Below are positions 10,944 through 22,714 of a stretch of DNA of 64,000 nucleotides, piece by piece. Location: assembly GCA_030278955.1 (NCBI GenBank), contig JAOANR010000011.1:29082403-29146402 (forward strand), written 5' to 3'. The stretch comes from Hygrophila difformis. Its lineage: Eukaryota; Streptophyta; Magnoliopsida; Lamiales; Acanthaceae. How positions within the stretch are numbered: the stretch's first letter is position 1; each line of letters begins with the position of its first letter. The notes beneath the pieces were generated by a model. That model made no database searches. It was not told where the DNA came from and saw only the letters and a program-made list of their open reading frames with translations. The position numbers and the translations under genes were made by a program.

Positions 10944-11124
10944 ACCAACAGCAGTTGGCTTGAGTGGATGGGGGCTCTAGCCGCTTAAGCAAGGTCTCGG
11001 GTTCGAGCCTTGTGTATGCAAAAAACTGCTTTGGGAGAGGCGCCCTTAATTGCCCTTGCAGATCCTCGAGGGATTAGTCTTGGGTCCAATGAGGCCTGGG
11101 GATACCCTGGTATTCACCTAAAAG
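10944..11124 (+). mobile_element. tRNA-derived SINE with 14-bp target duplication
   Basis: A 181-bp element has RNA polymerase III-like promoter boxes: A-box-like TGGCTTGAGTGG at 10956-10967 and B-box GGTTCGAGCC at 11000-11009. It is flanked by perfect 14-bp direct repeats TATACTACCAAATA at 10930-10943 and 11125-11138. The tail contains a TGGTATTCACC end rather than a long poly(A). It lies 220 bp beyond the LINE poly(A), and LINEs supply the enzymes SINEs need. I do not recognise the family. Confidence 0.85.
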
Positions 11125-11138
11125 TATACTACCAAATA

Positions 11139-12791
11139 GATGATGTATCAAAAACTTCATGGGTTGATATTATATTTATTCTTTAAATATAATTTCAATA
11201 TTTGTTATTATTAATTTATTCTTAACCAATACTCTATTAATTGAAATTATAGATAAAAATATTATAAATTAATAAGTACTTTATAGATTGATATTATATT
11301 CATTAATGAATAACAAATATTTGTATTAGATAAATTAACTAAATTAGATAAATTGCAATACAAGAGTACTTCTTATATTTTTCTAATTTAATTTGGAAAT
11401 ATCTACATCTTTATGAAATTTCTAATATCTCAACGCTTTAGGGTGAATCAATAATCAATTATCAAATACAATATGATTTCACGTACTTTCTTTGTCAATG
11501 TATGACATTAGAGTCGTGAGTAGAAATATTTTTATCTTTGTTTTTTTCATTTTTTTTTTGTTCTTTCAACTATTGTTTGTAGTATAAGTATTTTTTAAGA
11601 TACTAAATTGTAATATATAAATATTGGTAATGATATATGTTGGTCGATTTTTATGCAATGTATAGATGTACTCATATAATGCTTTAAATAGTTTAAGGAG
11701 GTTGGGGAATGTAATCGACATAATAAAATTGAACAAGTTTATTTATTAAATTGGATAATTTTATTCATATTGTCCATAATTTCCGCCCATTAGGTGGGGA
11801 AATACTAGTTTACTTTAAATATTGCATGTGATAGACTATATTATTCTACTATTATATATTGGGCTTGTTTTTAAATTATTTTCCGAAATACATTAGCCTT
11901 GCATCTCTTACATTATTCAACTATTATATATTGGGCTTGTTTTTAAAAAAATTATTCGAAATCTTACAGTGTGTTATAATAGGGATATGGACGAAATCTT
12001 CCAAGATTACTTTCAAATCTTTTGTAACTTCATTGGATCTAATTCGGGAGAATTTAGAGTGATTTGAGGAAGATTTCGATGGATACCGATTTGTCTAGAA
12101 TTTGTGTCCAAAAAATCTTAGATTTTATAATATTTATTTCTAATTGTTGTGAGATTCTATCTAGAAAAATATCACACTTTCTTTTTATAAAGATCCATTT
12201 CCTATTTATGAAAACTCGTTTAAAATAAAAAGAGACTTGTTGAATAAATTATGGGTTGTTACAATTGTAGGGAGTGGGCATATTGATTTCCAACTAAAAC
12301 AAATGAATAAGATAACAGAGTAATAATTATCCTATAGTGGAAAAAAAAAAAAAAAACACTTTAGGATAATAAGTTATGGATCTTGATTTTATAAACTGGG
12401 CTGTAACCTGTAATAACTTGGAAGTTTGAAAGCATATTCAACTGGGAAATATTTATATCTCCGCCTTCTTTTCTTATTAGGTATGTTGGGCTTCCAATCT
12501 AGTACTCAGCAGAATTTATTACGAATTTTGATTTGGGCGAAATCGAATTACATATTGTAGCTCGTATTGAAGTTGGGACGTTCAACAATAAACTAGAGTT
12601 TCAAAGGTTTCTTGAAGTTTTCTGAATTTTCTTAAACAATTGTTTGATAGCTTGGAATTTTACGCATGTTCAAACATAATTGGATTTTATGCACGTTATT
12701 TAATACTAGCTTGGAATTATTGTGGAAATATTTTTCGATACAGACTAGTATATTTAAATCAAGGCCACGAATCACGTGGATTGCAACCTCA
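11139..12791. other. AT-rich DNA without recognisable genes
   Basis: No coding signal or known element was found. One local duplication of about 50 bp containing ATTATATATTGGGCTTG occurs at about 11840-11889 and 11911-11962. The remainder is AT-rich and unclassified. Confidence 0.6.
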
Positions 12792-12799
12792 ACCGTATT

Positions 12800-13325
12800 T
12801 AGGGATGAAAACGGTACGAATACGGTCGGATAGTATCGGATACGGATATTATCCATATTTTTTTTGTCGAATTCGGTATCGAATACGGATGGGCCGGATA
12901 CGAATACGGTTTCGGATATTTCGGATTACGGATACGGTACGGATAAATGATGAATATATGACGGATACGGATTCAATCGGATATAGATTATCGGATAATT
13001 TTTTTTATAATTTTTTTGAAAATTTGATATTTTTTTATAATTATTAATCATTTTTAATTATTAAATAATAATATATTAATATATTCGGATATCCATATTT
13101 AAAATCCGGATAATATCCTATCAATTTTCGGATACGGTCGGATATTCTCGGATACGGTCAGATATTTTCGAATACGAATACGAATGCGGATATTAAAATA
13201 CGGATTCGGATTCGGATACGGATATTGAAATATCCGCCCGGATAGTCGAAAACGGATTCGGATTCGAATATGATCGGATACGGCATCGGATCGGTCGGAT
13301 ATTTACCGTACCGCTTTCACCCCTA
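12800..13325. mobile_element. hAT-type MITE with internal CGGATA repeats
   Basis: This 526-bp element has terminal inverted repeats beginning TAGGGATGAAAACGGTACG on the left and, on the reverse strand from the right end, TAGGGGTGAAAGCGGTACG. It is flanked by the 8-bp direct repeat ACCGTATT at 12792-12799 and 13326-13333, the size typical of hAT insertions. The interior is full of CGGATA-like motifs in both orientations around an AT-rich core. It encodes no transposase. Confidence 0.88.
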
Positions 13326-13333
13326 ACCGTATT

Positions 13334-14223
13334 TAAGAGGATGTGTCTCTTTGAACAGAGGTTTAGGAGCACCATGTAGAATCACTTGGCATATACCGAT
13401 GTGAAGGATCTTTTACAATTCCGCCAATAGATCCTGCACTTGATTTACTTTATTTCTTCTATCTTTCACATATATTATAGTTATTTAAAATTAATTAAGA
13501 TATGGATAGATTTATATGATCAATACGATTAGCAATGACGAACGTTGCACATTTAATATATTTTAAACTAGTTAAGTAGTTCCTAGTATGTTTTAGTCTT
13601 GGGGTTTTGTTGCTTTTACATTAGTACCTCCGTTCTGGAATGTTTCTTACATTTAATAAGGTGTCATTATTTACACACAGACTTTTACTTAAAGTTTTAT
13701 CATGGTTATACAAGTTAAAATATAGCTAAATGAGATCTTGTTATATTCGTCTCGTCGTGTAATTTTTAAATATGAAACTTTTAGAATTTTTACATGTACC
13801 GAACTTGAGTTATTAATGATTAAAAATGTGCATTGAACAGCATGACGGGTAGGCTCGTCAAAAACAAATGAAAACAGAGGAAGTAGATTCTATTTACAAA
13901 GTTTCAAATATATTATTTTAGTTTAGACAATAAATAATAACGAAATTATTGCAACCTATCATGTCATTAATACAATTCTCCCTTTGTCCCACTATAAATA
14001 TCCAACTTTGATTTGGGCATGAAATTCCCTGAAGTTTTTTTTTTTTTTTTTTGGAAGATTTTCCTTTATAACCAGAACAAGCCCAACAAAAGGCTGAATT
14101 AAATGGGCAGTCATACACCCACACTCATCAATCAATAACATTCAACCAGACAACCCCCGTTTCAATTCAAACACTGAAGTTGTTTAATACTTAATATCTT
14201 AAAATATATACAAGTAAAAGAAT
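13334..14223. other. AT-rich intergenic DNA, nothing identified
   Basis: No ORF with family resemblance and no clear repeat boundaries were found. A T-run occurs at about 14035-14052. Confidence 0.5.
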
Positions 14224-14225
14224 TA

Positions 14226-14585
14226 CTCCCTCCGTCCCATTATTTCTGTCTCACTTTCCTTTTCTGTCTGTCCCAACTTTTTTGTCTCATTTTCATTTCA
14301 GGAAATGATTAACATAAACCACTCAAACTACTCCCATCACATCACATCAATAAATAAATATATTTAATTTCAAAGACACTATCATTAATAAATTCAAACT
14401 CACAACCATCACATCACACATAAATTATTCATTTAAAAAAATTCAAATTCAATACAATCACGTCACATAAATTCCTAATTTACCCTCACTTTAAACACTA
14501 ATCTACCTCTACATTAAATACTAACTATCCCATATAAAATACCATGCCCGAAAGAAATGAAACACAATAAATGGGACGGAGGGAG
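14226..14585. mobile_element. Stowaway-type MITE (Tc1/mariner)
   Basis: The left end CTCCCTCCGTCCC and right end GGGACGGAGGGAG are perfect inverted repeats, and the element is flanked by TA on both sides (14224-14225 and 14586-14587). These are the hallmark ends of plant Stowaway elements. At 360 bp and with no ORF it is non-autonomous. Confidence 0.92.
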
Positions 14586-14772
14586 TATATTATAAACTTT
14601 ATATTTTGAAACTATGTGATTAGGCGAATATAATAAAACCCAACCGGCTTCTTCTATTATACATTTGCAATAAAGTTGAGTGAAAGTTGAATAATGACAT
14701 TGTTAAAAGTCAAATGAAACATATTTAGTGGCATGGAGGGACTATACACAATTTTGGTAATACTATTGGTAA

Positions 14773-15930
14773 CTATACCCCGTGGGCAATAGAGTTACTA
14801 TCCAGATTCTGAAAAATCTGGATATCAATACGTGTTCTAGTTATGAAGAGGGTGTGATACATGTCTGATTGTTGTGCAATATTACCATTTTTGTGTAATG
14901 AAAGGAAAAAGGTAAGTGTATCTGTCAAAAGCCCTAATTAATGGAGTAATTGACTGAATTATTATTGCCTTCCATGATGAACGGTTATGTGTGGCCAAAA
15001 CAAATCCATTACAACACAATCCAATTGCGACTGGAAAGATCAAAATCGAAATGCTAGACCTAAATTCAGTCCCGGATGGTAGCACCGGGCGAGCATGGAC
15101 TGTCACATAAGGTGTTTTTCATACATTTAATTAAAATGATATCATATACTCCACTATACAGTTCCCAATTAAATTTTGACAACTCCAAAATGATTAAAAC
15201 AATGAATTGACAATTCTGGGAAGACATATTCTAAGATTCATGACATTAAAACACCCCCGAGAAAAGAACATAACATACTGTAATGTATTCCGTAGCACAA
15301 TTTAAACTGGTGCAGAACACATATGTAGAGACTGTAAATCTCTGGTGGGTGCGGAATGAAAAGATAAATTGCAAGCATTAGTAAATCATTGGAAAAAAAG
15401 CTACATTACAAATATAACCAATGTTCAGTAACACTATACAACTGCCTGCATACCATAATGAAGGGACAGAACCAATACTAACAAGGAGCACAAACATACT
15501 TTAATGTATTCTGTAGCACAGTTTAAACTCGTGCATAACACAAATGTGGTGAATGGATAACACTTGCTATCTAATGAGGAAGCATAACTTTCAAATCCAT
15601 GAGATTATGCCTGAATCAACACCCTGCCAGTACGCAAGGAAACACAAAATAATCAACGACAAATCTTAAAAAAAAAAAAACAGATAACATTAATGCGGAC
15701 CCCATGTCTAATTCAATTAAATCCATCCCAATAAAATCCCGTGATTTCTGGAAAAGAAAATGTAACCCCCTTAATAAACGCACAATTAGTAAAACATAAA
15801 AAAGGAAAGGATATACTAATAACTACTGCCATATTACACAATCCAATAAAATAGCACTCCACAAACATTCCAAAATCATCTCTGGATATCCAGAGTATGG
15901 ATAGAAACCCATTCGCCCCGTGGGCATGTC
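14773..15930. mobile_element. Unclassified TIR DNA transposon, non-autonomous
   Basis: The sequences after 14773 and, reversed, before 15930 match imperfectly over about 30 bp: each has a GTGGGC-like or CACGGGGC-like core, then GGGTTNCTATCC-like bases and a TCTGGATATC block. The element is flanked by the 8-bp direct repeat ATTGGTAA at 14765-14772 and 15931-15938, which supports a DNA transposon (hAT or Mutator size). Inside, a segment of about 55 bp around CTGTAGCACAGTTTAAAC is directly repeated (15270-15330 and 15493-15550). No transposase is visible. Confidence 0.6.
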
Positions 15931-15938
15931 ATTGGTAA

Positions 15939-16353
15939 AAATTAATTATACTTCGTTAATATGCTGGCGAAATCCTTGGGATTGCTTTATCGATGGTGTT
16001 CGCATTTTCGATAAATACAACGGTAACTAACATTATCGATTGAATTACTCACGGTTTTGTGATGTCAGCAATGTCCATTTTATTGGAAGTCTCAAGTCTA
16101 ATTAAACTTAATTATTTTCTTGAGTAGCTCGATTAAACGTTTGATAATCTTGGAGAAATCCTTAATAAAACATCTATAATATCGTGCCAAATCCATGATG
16201 ACAATCCTACTATGGGTTGGACCTCAGATCAGCTCAACTAGTTAACCTCCTTGCCATGGGTAGTTGTTAAAGGGAGATTGAGAGTTTAAGCCCCACATCC
16301 AACAACCCAATATGGATACTCGGCAGGAAACCTGGATGTATCCATAGGAAGGG
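15939..16353 (+). other. Intergenic DNA with a possible decayed SINE
   Basis: Most of this stretch is featureless. About 16221-16353 contains CAGCTCAACTAGTTAACC, weakly like a tRNA A box, and GAGTTTAAGCC, weakly like a B box, about 45 bp apart. GGTTGGACC before it and GGTCCAACC beyond the following hAT element form an inverted pair. This could be an old tRNA-derived SINE, but boundaries and direct repeats are not clear. Confidence 0.3.
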
Positions 16354-16361
16354 GTTGGGAT

Positions 16362-17407
16362 CAGTGGCGATTACAGGTGGGTATAGGGGGGTCAGCTGAC
16401 CCCCCTTGATTTTCAAAAAAAGTTTTTTTTTTTTTTTTTAAATATATATATATTTATTTTATATTTATTCTTTTATTCTTGTTCACTACTCCCTCTCACG
16501 CCCTTCTTCCCTGTGCAAATTCTGATCAATATTAGGTTGCATTTCATGCTTTCAGATTTGTTGTCCCAATTTGCAACCTGGACGAGCTGATATTTGGTGA
16601 TAAAATTGAGTAGTTTATATAGATTATATGATTATTATTTAGTCGGTATGTGGTTAATTGGTTATTATGCTTTGAGATTTCCTGTCCCACATAACTAGTT
16701 GTCCCTCCTTGTTTTATTGCTTTGAGTTTTAAAATTTTAACAGTGGATATGTGTTTGTTGTCCAATTTATAGATTGTAGTCTGTAGTGATGTCATTATTG
16801 GTTTTGAGTAATTGATGGGCTCTGTGTTGGTAAAGGGTTGAGTATCGAATTTATGTGTTTGAAGTTGTTTTGGATGGCACATAATATTCATCAATATGGG
16901 TTCACATTTGATCTGCAACTTTAACTCTACTATTGGAAGCTTATCTGTTGATAACAATTGTATGTGTATAAAAGGTTTTTGCTTGCTATTAACGAAATAC
17001 TTCGATTTTTCATCACTATTTAATTTCCAATATTAAAGGATGTCTAAGAAAGGCAAAGTGTTCTAAATTCTATTATTTAATTTGTTGATGTTTATTAACA
17101 TATTGTAATTGTATGTTTTTATATCTAGAAACTAATTTGTTATTTCTACCAGTTATACAGCCCAAGCTTTTTTGGATTCTTCACGAAATGCCCTCTAAGT
17201 GAATCATCAAATTCTCAAATTGAGGTTGAATTGGATGTCAACAATGTTGAGAAAGTTTAAGAAGAAAACAATCAATATATTTCATGTTATGAACTTTTGT
17301 CAAAAAAATGTCGGTGTGTGGAAAAGTGTTGTAATTAACATGATTATTATTTTATAATTTTTATAGAAATTCGCACACCCTGGTTCTATATTCTGGAATC
17401 GCCACTG
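16362..17407 (+). mobile_element. hAT transposon remnant (CAGTGGCG ends)
   Basis: The left end CAGTGGCGATTACAG and the right end CTGGAATCGCCACTG are inverted repeats with one mismatch. The 8-bp direct repeat GTTGGGAT flanks it at 16354-16361 and 17408-17415. CAGTGGCG ends and an 8-bp duplication are typical of Tip100-like hAT elements. At 1046 bp it is a deletion derivative. Near 17040 a short frame MSKKGKVF, and after an intron-like gap a short segment around 17160-17260, could be the remains of the transposase N-terminus, but this is weak. Confidence 0.85.
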
Positions 17408-18079
17408 GTTGGGATGCATGATATGCAGGTCCAACCAAGTAGGGATGTTACCTCAATGTAACACCTCAATTAATTATTTCATAATTAATTAAATTAATTA
17501 TGATTAAGTAAAGTGATATGGATTAACAAGTATTTTATTTTGGTACAATTAATTGAAGCCATTGTAGGAATTGAATAATAGTGCTTGAGCCAAATTAGAC
17601 TAGAGGAAAAATAATGGGAAAGTCCAACCCATAAGAATAAAAATAGTATGAAGAACCCAACATCAAACAAGGCTTAAGATCCAACCCACCGCCCGACTCA
17701 TCTGACCCTGATCCATAACCCATTGTCTTAATTTCAAGATTTTGGTAAGAGACTCCATTTTCTCATTATCCACACCCCATTCTCGTCAAATATCTTGGGG
17801 TAAACTAGGGTTCTTGGTACATTTAAGAAATTTGGGGGTTTTGTCTAAAACCAAGTGGGAGATTTTTATAACCCTTTGATGAGTATTTCTCTAACTTTGC
17901 TGCTTGTTTTTGGTAAATTTTGGAGTGAGTTTTGAATGGTTAAAGAAAGTGGTGAAAATTGGTGTTGGTTTAACAATTCAAATTTGGAGCTTTTTACTGA
18001 TTGTGGGTGCTGATGTAAGTACATCTCTTGATTTCCATTGTTTTATTGGGGGTTCGAACTCTTGAATTTGTGCCCGTTG

Positions 18080-21058
18080 TGTAACACCCGGATTTGATAA
18101 CTCAGGCCGGGATGCCACCGCCACACATCCCTAGCAAGACACGAACAATTTCGAGCTTGCTAAAGAGGTGCAAGGCTATGGGTAATGAAAAGAGTTTTAA
18201 AAGCAAGTCCGGAATTACTTAAAAATAATAATGTACTATCATCCATACATGACAATAATAGTAAGTTGCAGTGGAAATTAAAATATAATGCCGACATGAC
18301 AAAAACATGGGTTAACAAGCCCGTATGCAAGTCATATAAAATAAATAACTAAATGTCCAAATTGATCCCCCGATGCATGATCATGCTCCGCACTCTGTAA
18401 TACAAAAATAATCAACGGGTTTTATCAGTATATAAAATACTGAGTAAGTTAATCCCTAACGTAACAATAAAGGGGCTTTAAAAATTATTTAATTAATCTA
18501 AAAATTTTACTTTTACTCAGGCTTAGTTTAAAATATTAAAAATTCATAATTTAACATACAGCGAAAAAAAATATTTAATTATATGAGACTAGAATGCGAG
18601 ATTTAAAGGCATAATTAAAAGCGTAATTTAAAGCGTGGTAAGTAAATAGAGCTTTAAATAAATAACGCACACGAGTCTTTTATAATTATCCCGTCAACTA
18701 AGAAAAGGGCACCACACAAGGGAGATCACTAACGAGGCAATCTCAATAGTCATAATCATTTAGTCGGTGAACCGGCGGCCGCAGCCATATCAGTATTGAC
18801 TGCCGTTTTGGCTAGCCATGTATCTCGATTGCCATTCCGGCAAGCCGTGTGTATCGATTGCCATTTTGGCCGTGTGTATCTACTGTCAAGTTGACAGACG
18901 TGTATATCGACTGCCGTTTTGGCATAGTATGGAGATCAATAACGAGGCAATCTCAATAATCGTAGGACCACTAATGAGGCAGTCCAAATAAGAGGAAGAC
19001 CACTAACGAGGCAGTCTCAATAAGCGTAGGACCACTAACAAGGCAGTCCCAATAAAACACAGCGCGCGAGATCACTAACGAGGCAATCTCAGATAGTAGG
19101 GAGACCACTAACGAGGCAGTCTCAATCAAGCAAAACGCGCGAGATCACTAACGAGGCAATCTCAGATAGTAGGAAGACCATTAACGAGGCAGTCTCAAAG
19201 ATAATATGAAGATCAGCTCACCCTAGTGAACGGGATTTTTCGAAAATTTATGTTTCGTCGTATACAAGAGATTGGATATCGCATTTCATAGATCGAGTTT
19301 TTCTCAAGTTCGAAAAATCCAAGTCATCACAGGTTACGCCTTTTTAATTTAAAAATTCATTTCAAAGTCAAAAATTCTGAAATTTAATCAGAAGCTTAAA
19401 AACATCTTTACGAACAACTTTCATGTTTTAAGTTTTCCGAAATTATGTGAGAAAACGAGTCGAATTTCACAATCTTTTCAAAACTCAAAATCTATCAGTT
19501 TACCGGTAACAGCGCACTATTTTTAAATCTCATTTTTGACCTAGCAAATAAACTCCAAAATTTTATGAAATTTTACAGGTACATAAAAGACACCAAAATA
19601 AACAATTTTTATTAGAGGTATATTATGCTAATTCCTTACGGATTAAAACAGAATAATTCATCAAGTTCAGTCTCAAAATCTATCGACTTTTTCTTCTCGG
19701 ATGCAGTGTATTCAAAACGGGTTTTGACTATCCAAATCTTAATGAAAATGCACGAACGTTTACAGGAATATTCTTAAGAAATTTATCTACAACTTTTATG
19801 TTTTCACCAAAGATTAGTTTTGACCACAAGTGATAGAAAAATGCACAACAAGTTCGACTACATAATCTGTCCAGATTTTTGAAAAGTTTGTTTATTACAG
19901 AAACTGTTCGACACGATTTGGGATAGCAAATCTTAATGAAAATGCATGAAATTTTAATACAAGCTAGATTAAGATGATAGAAGCAAATCTCTAGTTCGGA
20001 GTTTTTCGTTTCGGATTCTCGAAATAGGGTTTTTCGGCCAATCTCAGGAAACGCGTAAAGATCGAATCTTTTATGTCCGATTTTAGTGTTTAGTTAAAAT
20101 CTAATGTTTCTAACGGTTCAAAACCACCGATGTTGATATGTAAGAGATTATCTTACAGTGAGTGTGATAAAGGATGTTTTCGGGTCGTCCGGAATCGACG
20201 GATGGCTACGAACGGATCTCCTCAACCCGATTTCCTCATCCTTTGGCTCCGATTTGTGTTTCCAAGTAAAAATCCGTAAGTTAGAATGATGATTGTGATT
20301 GTAAACGACAAAAGGAACCTAATCTAGCCTTACCAACAATCCAAAGTCTGTATCCTTCGATCTACACGCCTTCACGGGCGGTTTTGGTCACCGAAAATTC
20401 GTCGGAAAGTCGTCGGAAGGTAAAGCATTGTGTTTTCGATTTTGGGAGAGTTTTCGGATGAAGAGAGGCTGTTGATGACTGAGAAAAATGGGGTTAGGGA
20501 TCATCCAATCTCGACCTAAAAGCCCTTCCATCGACTGAAATTGAGTTTCCATAGTCGGGGTCGCAAATTTCGGCAAGAAATCGCCGAAATCGCGCAAGTT
20601 GACAGCTGCCTCCAGTGGCACGGTCTTGGAGCGCTCTTTCCCCTAGACTGCACGGAGACCGCGCAGACCTAAGCTGGGCCGCGGTCTGGGCCGGGTCGTG
20701 CTATCCCTTTGGGCCTTTTCTTTTCCTCCTCTCTATTGGGCATTTGTCCTTCTCTTTTGAGCCTTTCTCCTTCTATTTTCTTGGGCTATCTCTTGGACTT
20801 TAAATACTATTTTAAATTCATTTGGGATCTCAAATTAATTTCGGATTCGAAATATTAAGTCCATTAGTATTTGGCTCCCGTGCGATAATTTAATTAAATT
20901 AAATTACCTTCGTCTTCACGGGTTCTTGTAAATTAAATTCCCTTTTAACCTTTGAATTAAATTCCCCCTTCTCTTTTCATCTTCATTTTAATTATTTATT
21001 TATTTATTTTTTATGTATTTATTTATTTATTTATGTGATAAAATTCTCGGGTATTACA
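18080..21058 (-). repeat. 3' LTR of element B
   Basis: TG...CA ends, TGTAATACCCGAG at 21058 reading leftwards. It lies next to the polypurine tract at about 21059-21074, so it is the 3' LTR. It contains a CAGTAT hairpin (18426-18442), a GC cassette (18759-18786) and the hairpin array that follows. Confidence 0.9.
18722..19205 (-). repeat. Hairpin array with constant 13-base loop in LTR B (3' copy)
   Basis: About ten copies of the motif CACTAACGAGGCA (some with one change) are each bracketed by complementary arms. The arms vary: GAGAT with ATCTC (18722-18744), GGAC with GTCC (18965-18985), GAGAC with GTCTC (about 19097-19119). Between 18800 and 18925 there are also several short hairpins of the type TTGCC...GGCAA and CTGTCAA...TTGACAG. 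In the other LTR the array lies at about 23360-23840. Confidence 0.8.
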
Positions 21059-21100
21059 GTCTACCCCCCTTAAGAATCAACTTCGTCGTCGAAGTTGCGC
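21059..21100 (-). other. Polypurine tract and preceding hairpin of element B
   Basis: On the minus strand AAGGGGGGTAGAC abuts the LTR start at 21058. Just upstream in the element sense (21079-21096) is a perfect hairpin, arm AACTTCG with a 4-base loop. The same hairpin plus purine tract lies before the 3' LTRs of A and F. The tract would prime plus-strand DNA synthesis. Confidence 0.8.
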
Positions 21101-21414
21101 GTTAGTCTTTCGTGAGCTAGGAACTAGGGTCCTTTCGTTCATTATGTTCTTGTGATATTGTGTTATTGTGTATTATTGTTTGATTGTTGATTGTTTGTTG
21201 TTTGATTATTGGTCGTTTGTTTGTTTGTGATTGTTTGACTGAACCCAGAATTGAAATTTCCAAGTTGCCTACGTACCCTGTGAAGGGATCAAGTCATTAG
21301 GTAGTTCAAAACAATTTGAATTTGTTTATTTGGGATACAAAAATATTCGGACAAAAATATTCGGGTCGTTACATCCTCCCCCCCTTAAGATTACAGTTAT
21401 GTCCCCATAAATGC

Positions 21415-22008
21415 CTATTCATTATTCTCAAGAAGGTTCGGATTTTGGTCTTGATTCTGAGGGGATCGATGCCCTTGGTTGTTGCCACTTCGATTGTCTG
21501 GGTTCTGTGGCTGCTTAGGTCGAGTGGTCACATCCTCTCTCTTGTTGATGTTCTCTATCCGTGTCCGGCAGTCACGCAGTCGGTGACCCTGTCGACCGCA
21601 TCGATAGTACGCGCCAGGTTGAGGGCATCCCCTCGCCAGGTGTGGTTTGTTACACCTTGGGCAGCATGGTACATAGTCACGATGATTGAAGACTATCCCG
21701 TTCTTTCCCCCATTGTTGCCTTGAGGTGGTTTATTCGGGCCTCCGTGAATATGATTCCTCCCTGAGTAATTATCGGTTCCTTGGTCCCGTTTCCTCTTGC
21801 CCTTCCCTTGGTTGATTAGTGCATTTCCCACGGCAACCAAAGCTTCTTCTATAGTTCTCAAGCAGTCACTTAAGTTCTTGGGTATGGAGGATACTTTTCC
21901 CCCTTGATTGGGTGCACTAACGTCTTGTACTGGTACGTTGGGTTGTCGTGACTCTTCGTTGGTGTTGGGTGGGATGGGTGGAATTCTAGGTCTTCCTCTT
22001 GGTGCCAT
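21415..22008 (-). pseudogene. Damaged gag of element B (capsid domain deleted)
   Basis: A 197-aa frame starts MAPRGRPR, like the gag start of element A (MPPRGRPRR). After about 70 residues it jumps from the N-terminal GNALINQ region to a Lys/Arg-rich linker, so the central capsid-like domain (retrotrans_gag), present in A at about residues 85-260, is missing. The zinc knuckle near the C-terminus has lost its first Cys: it reads YYRCGRQGHRLRDC where A has [14 protein letters not shown]. The frame ends soon after and is fused to the sequence that lies past pol in A. The protein could not build a normal particle, and whether anything is made is unknown. Confidence 0.85.
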
Positions 22009-22699
22009 TCTATCACAACATACAAGGATTTGATTCTAAGGATTTCATAGAGTGTTGGAAAAATAATAATTTATTGAATCAAATAGTATTAATAAGAGTT
22101 GTTTAGAATGTATTATGTAATGTGGTATTTAGAGTTGTTTATATGGTGCGGTGCTTAGAGTATCCTATATTCTGTTGGGAGTCAATGTATGCATTCATCG
22201 TTTTCATCGTTGGGTTTCTCGACAGTCATAAAATATCGTCTAGGTGAAGTTCTATGGAAAGGCAGAGAGTAGTCATGCGCATGCTTAGTGTAAGTGATCA
22301 AGATCTAGGACTAAGGCAAAATTTGTCTTTAGCAAGCGCTCCTAAGTCAAGGTCATGTCGCATTCTAATATAGGAGTGTTTCTTAACGCCGATAATTCAC
22401 ATAAAAAGAGTTAGTGCAATTATGTATGTATGCATACGCAATCCCCCAATAGATTAAATTTTATCCATGTGGTTCTAAAAATAAATTCATACCATGGATA
22501 ATAGTAATAAAAATGTTGGGCATCTATATTGGGCCAAAAATAATAAATCTTAGTGCTTAAAATATTGCACTAAGTAAATAAAAAAAAAATTGGGCTAAAA
22601 ATAATACTAGTAGTTTTAAAAATAATAAGTTTAAAAAAAATGATACTAGTTTTAAAATAATGGTTTAAAAATAATAATAGTAGCTTTAAAATATTCCGG

Positions 22700-22711
22700 G
22701 CTCTGATACCA
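22700..22711 (-). other. Primer binding site (initiator Met tRNA), element B
   Basis: TGGTATCAGAGC on the minus strand, three bases from the LTR end at 22715. Confidence 0.95.
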
Positions 22712-22714
22712 CTT

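Noticed and set aside
10956..11009. A functional tRNA gene
   Set aside because: Has promoter-like boxes but no cloverleaf acceptor pairing; flanking 14-bp direct repeats show it is a SINE.
12640..13047. 135-codon frame over the hAT MITE
   Set aside because: The Ile/Arg/Tyr-rich translation comes from the CGGATA repeats and crosses the element border.
14882..15106. 74-codon minus frame in the TIR element as a transposase piece
   Set aside because: No resemblance to any transposase; composition typical of random AT-rich frames.
18722..19205. CRISPR-like array (repeats with spacers)
   Set aside because: The repeated motif lies in a plant LTR, the spacing is irregular, the stems vary between units and the same array is in the partner LTR. 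It is a retrotransposon repeat, not CRISPR.
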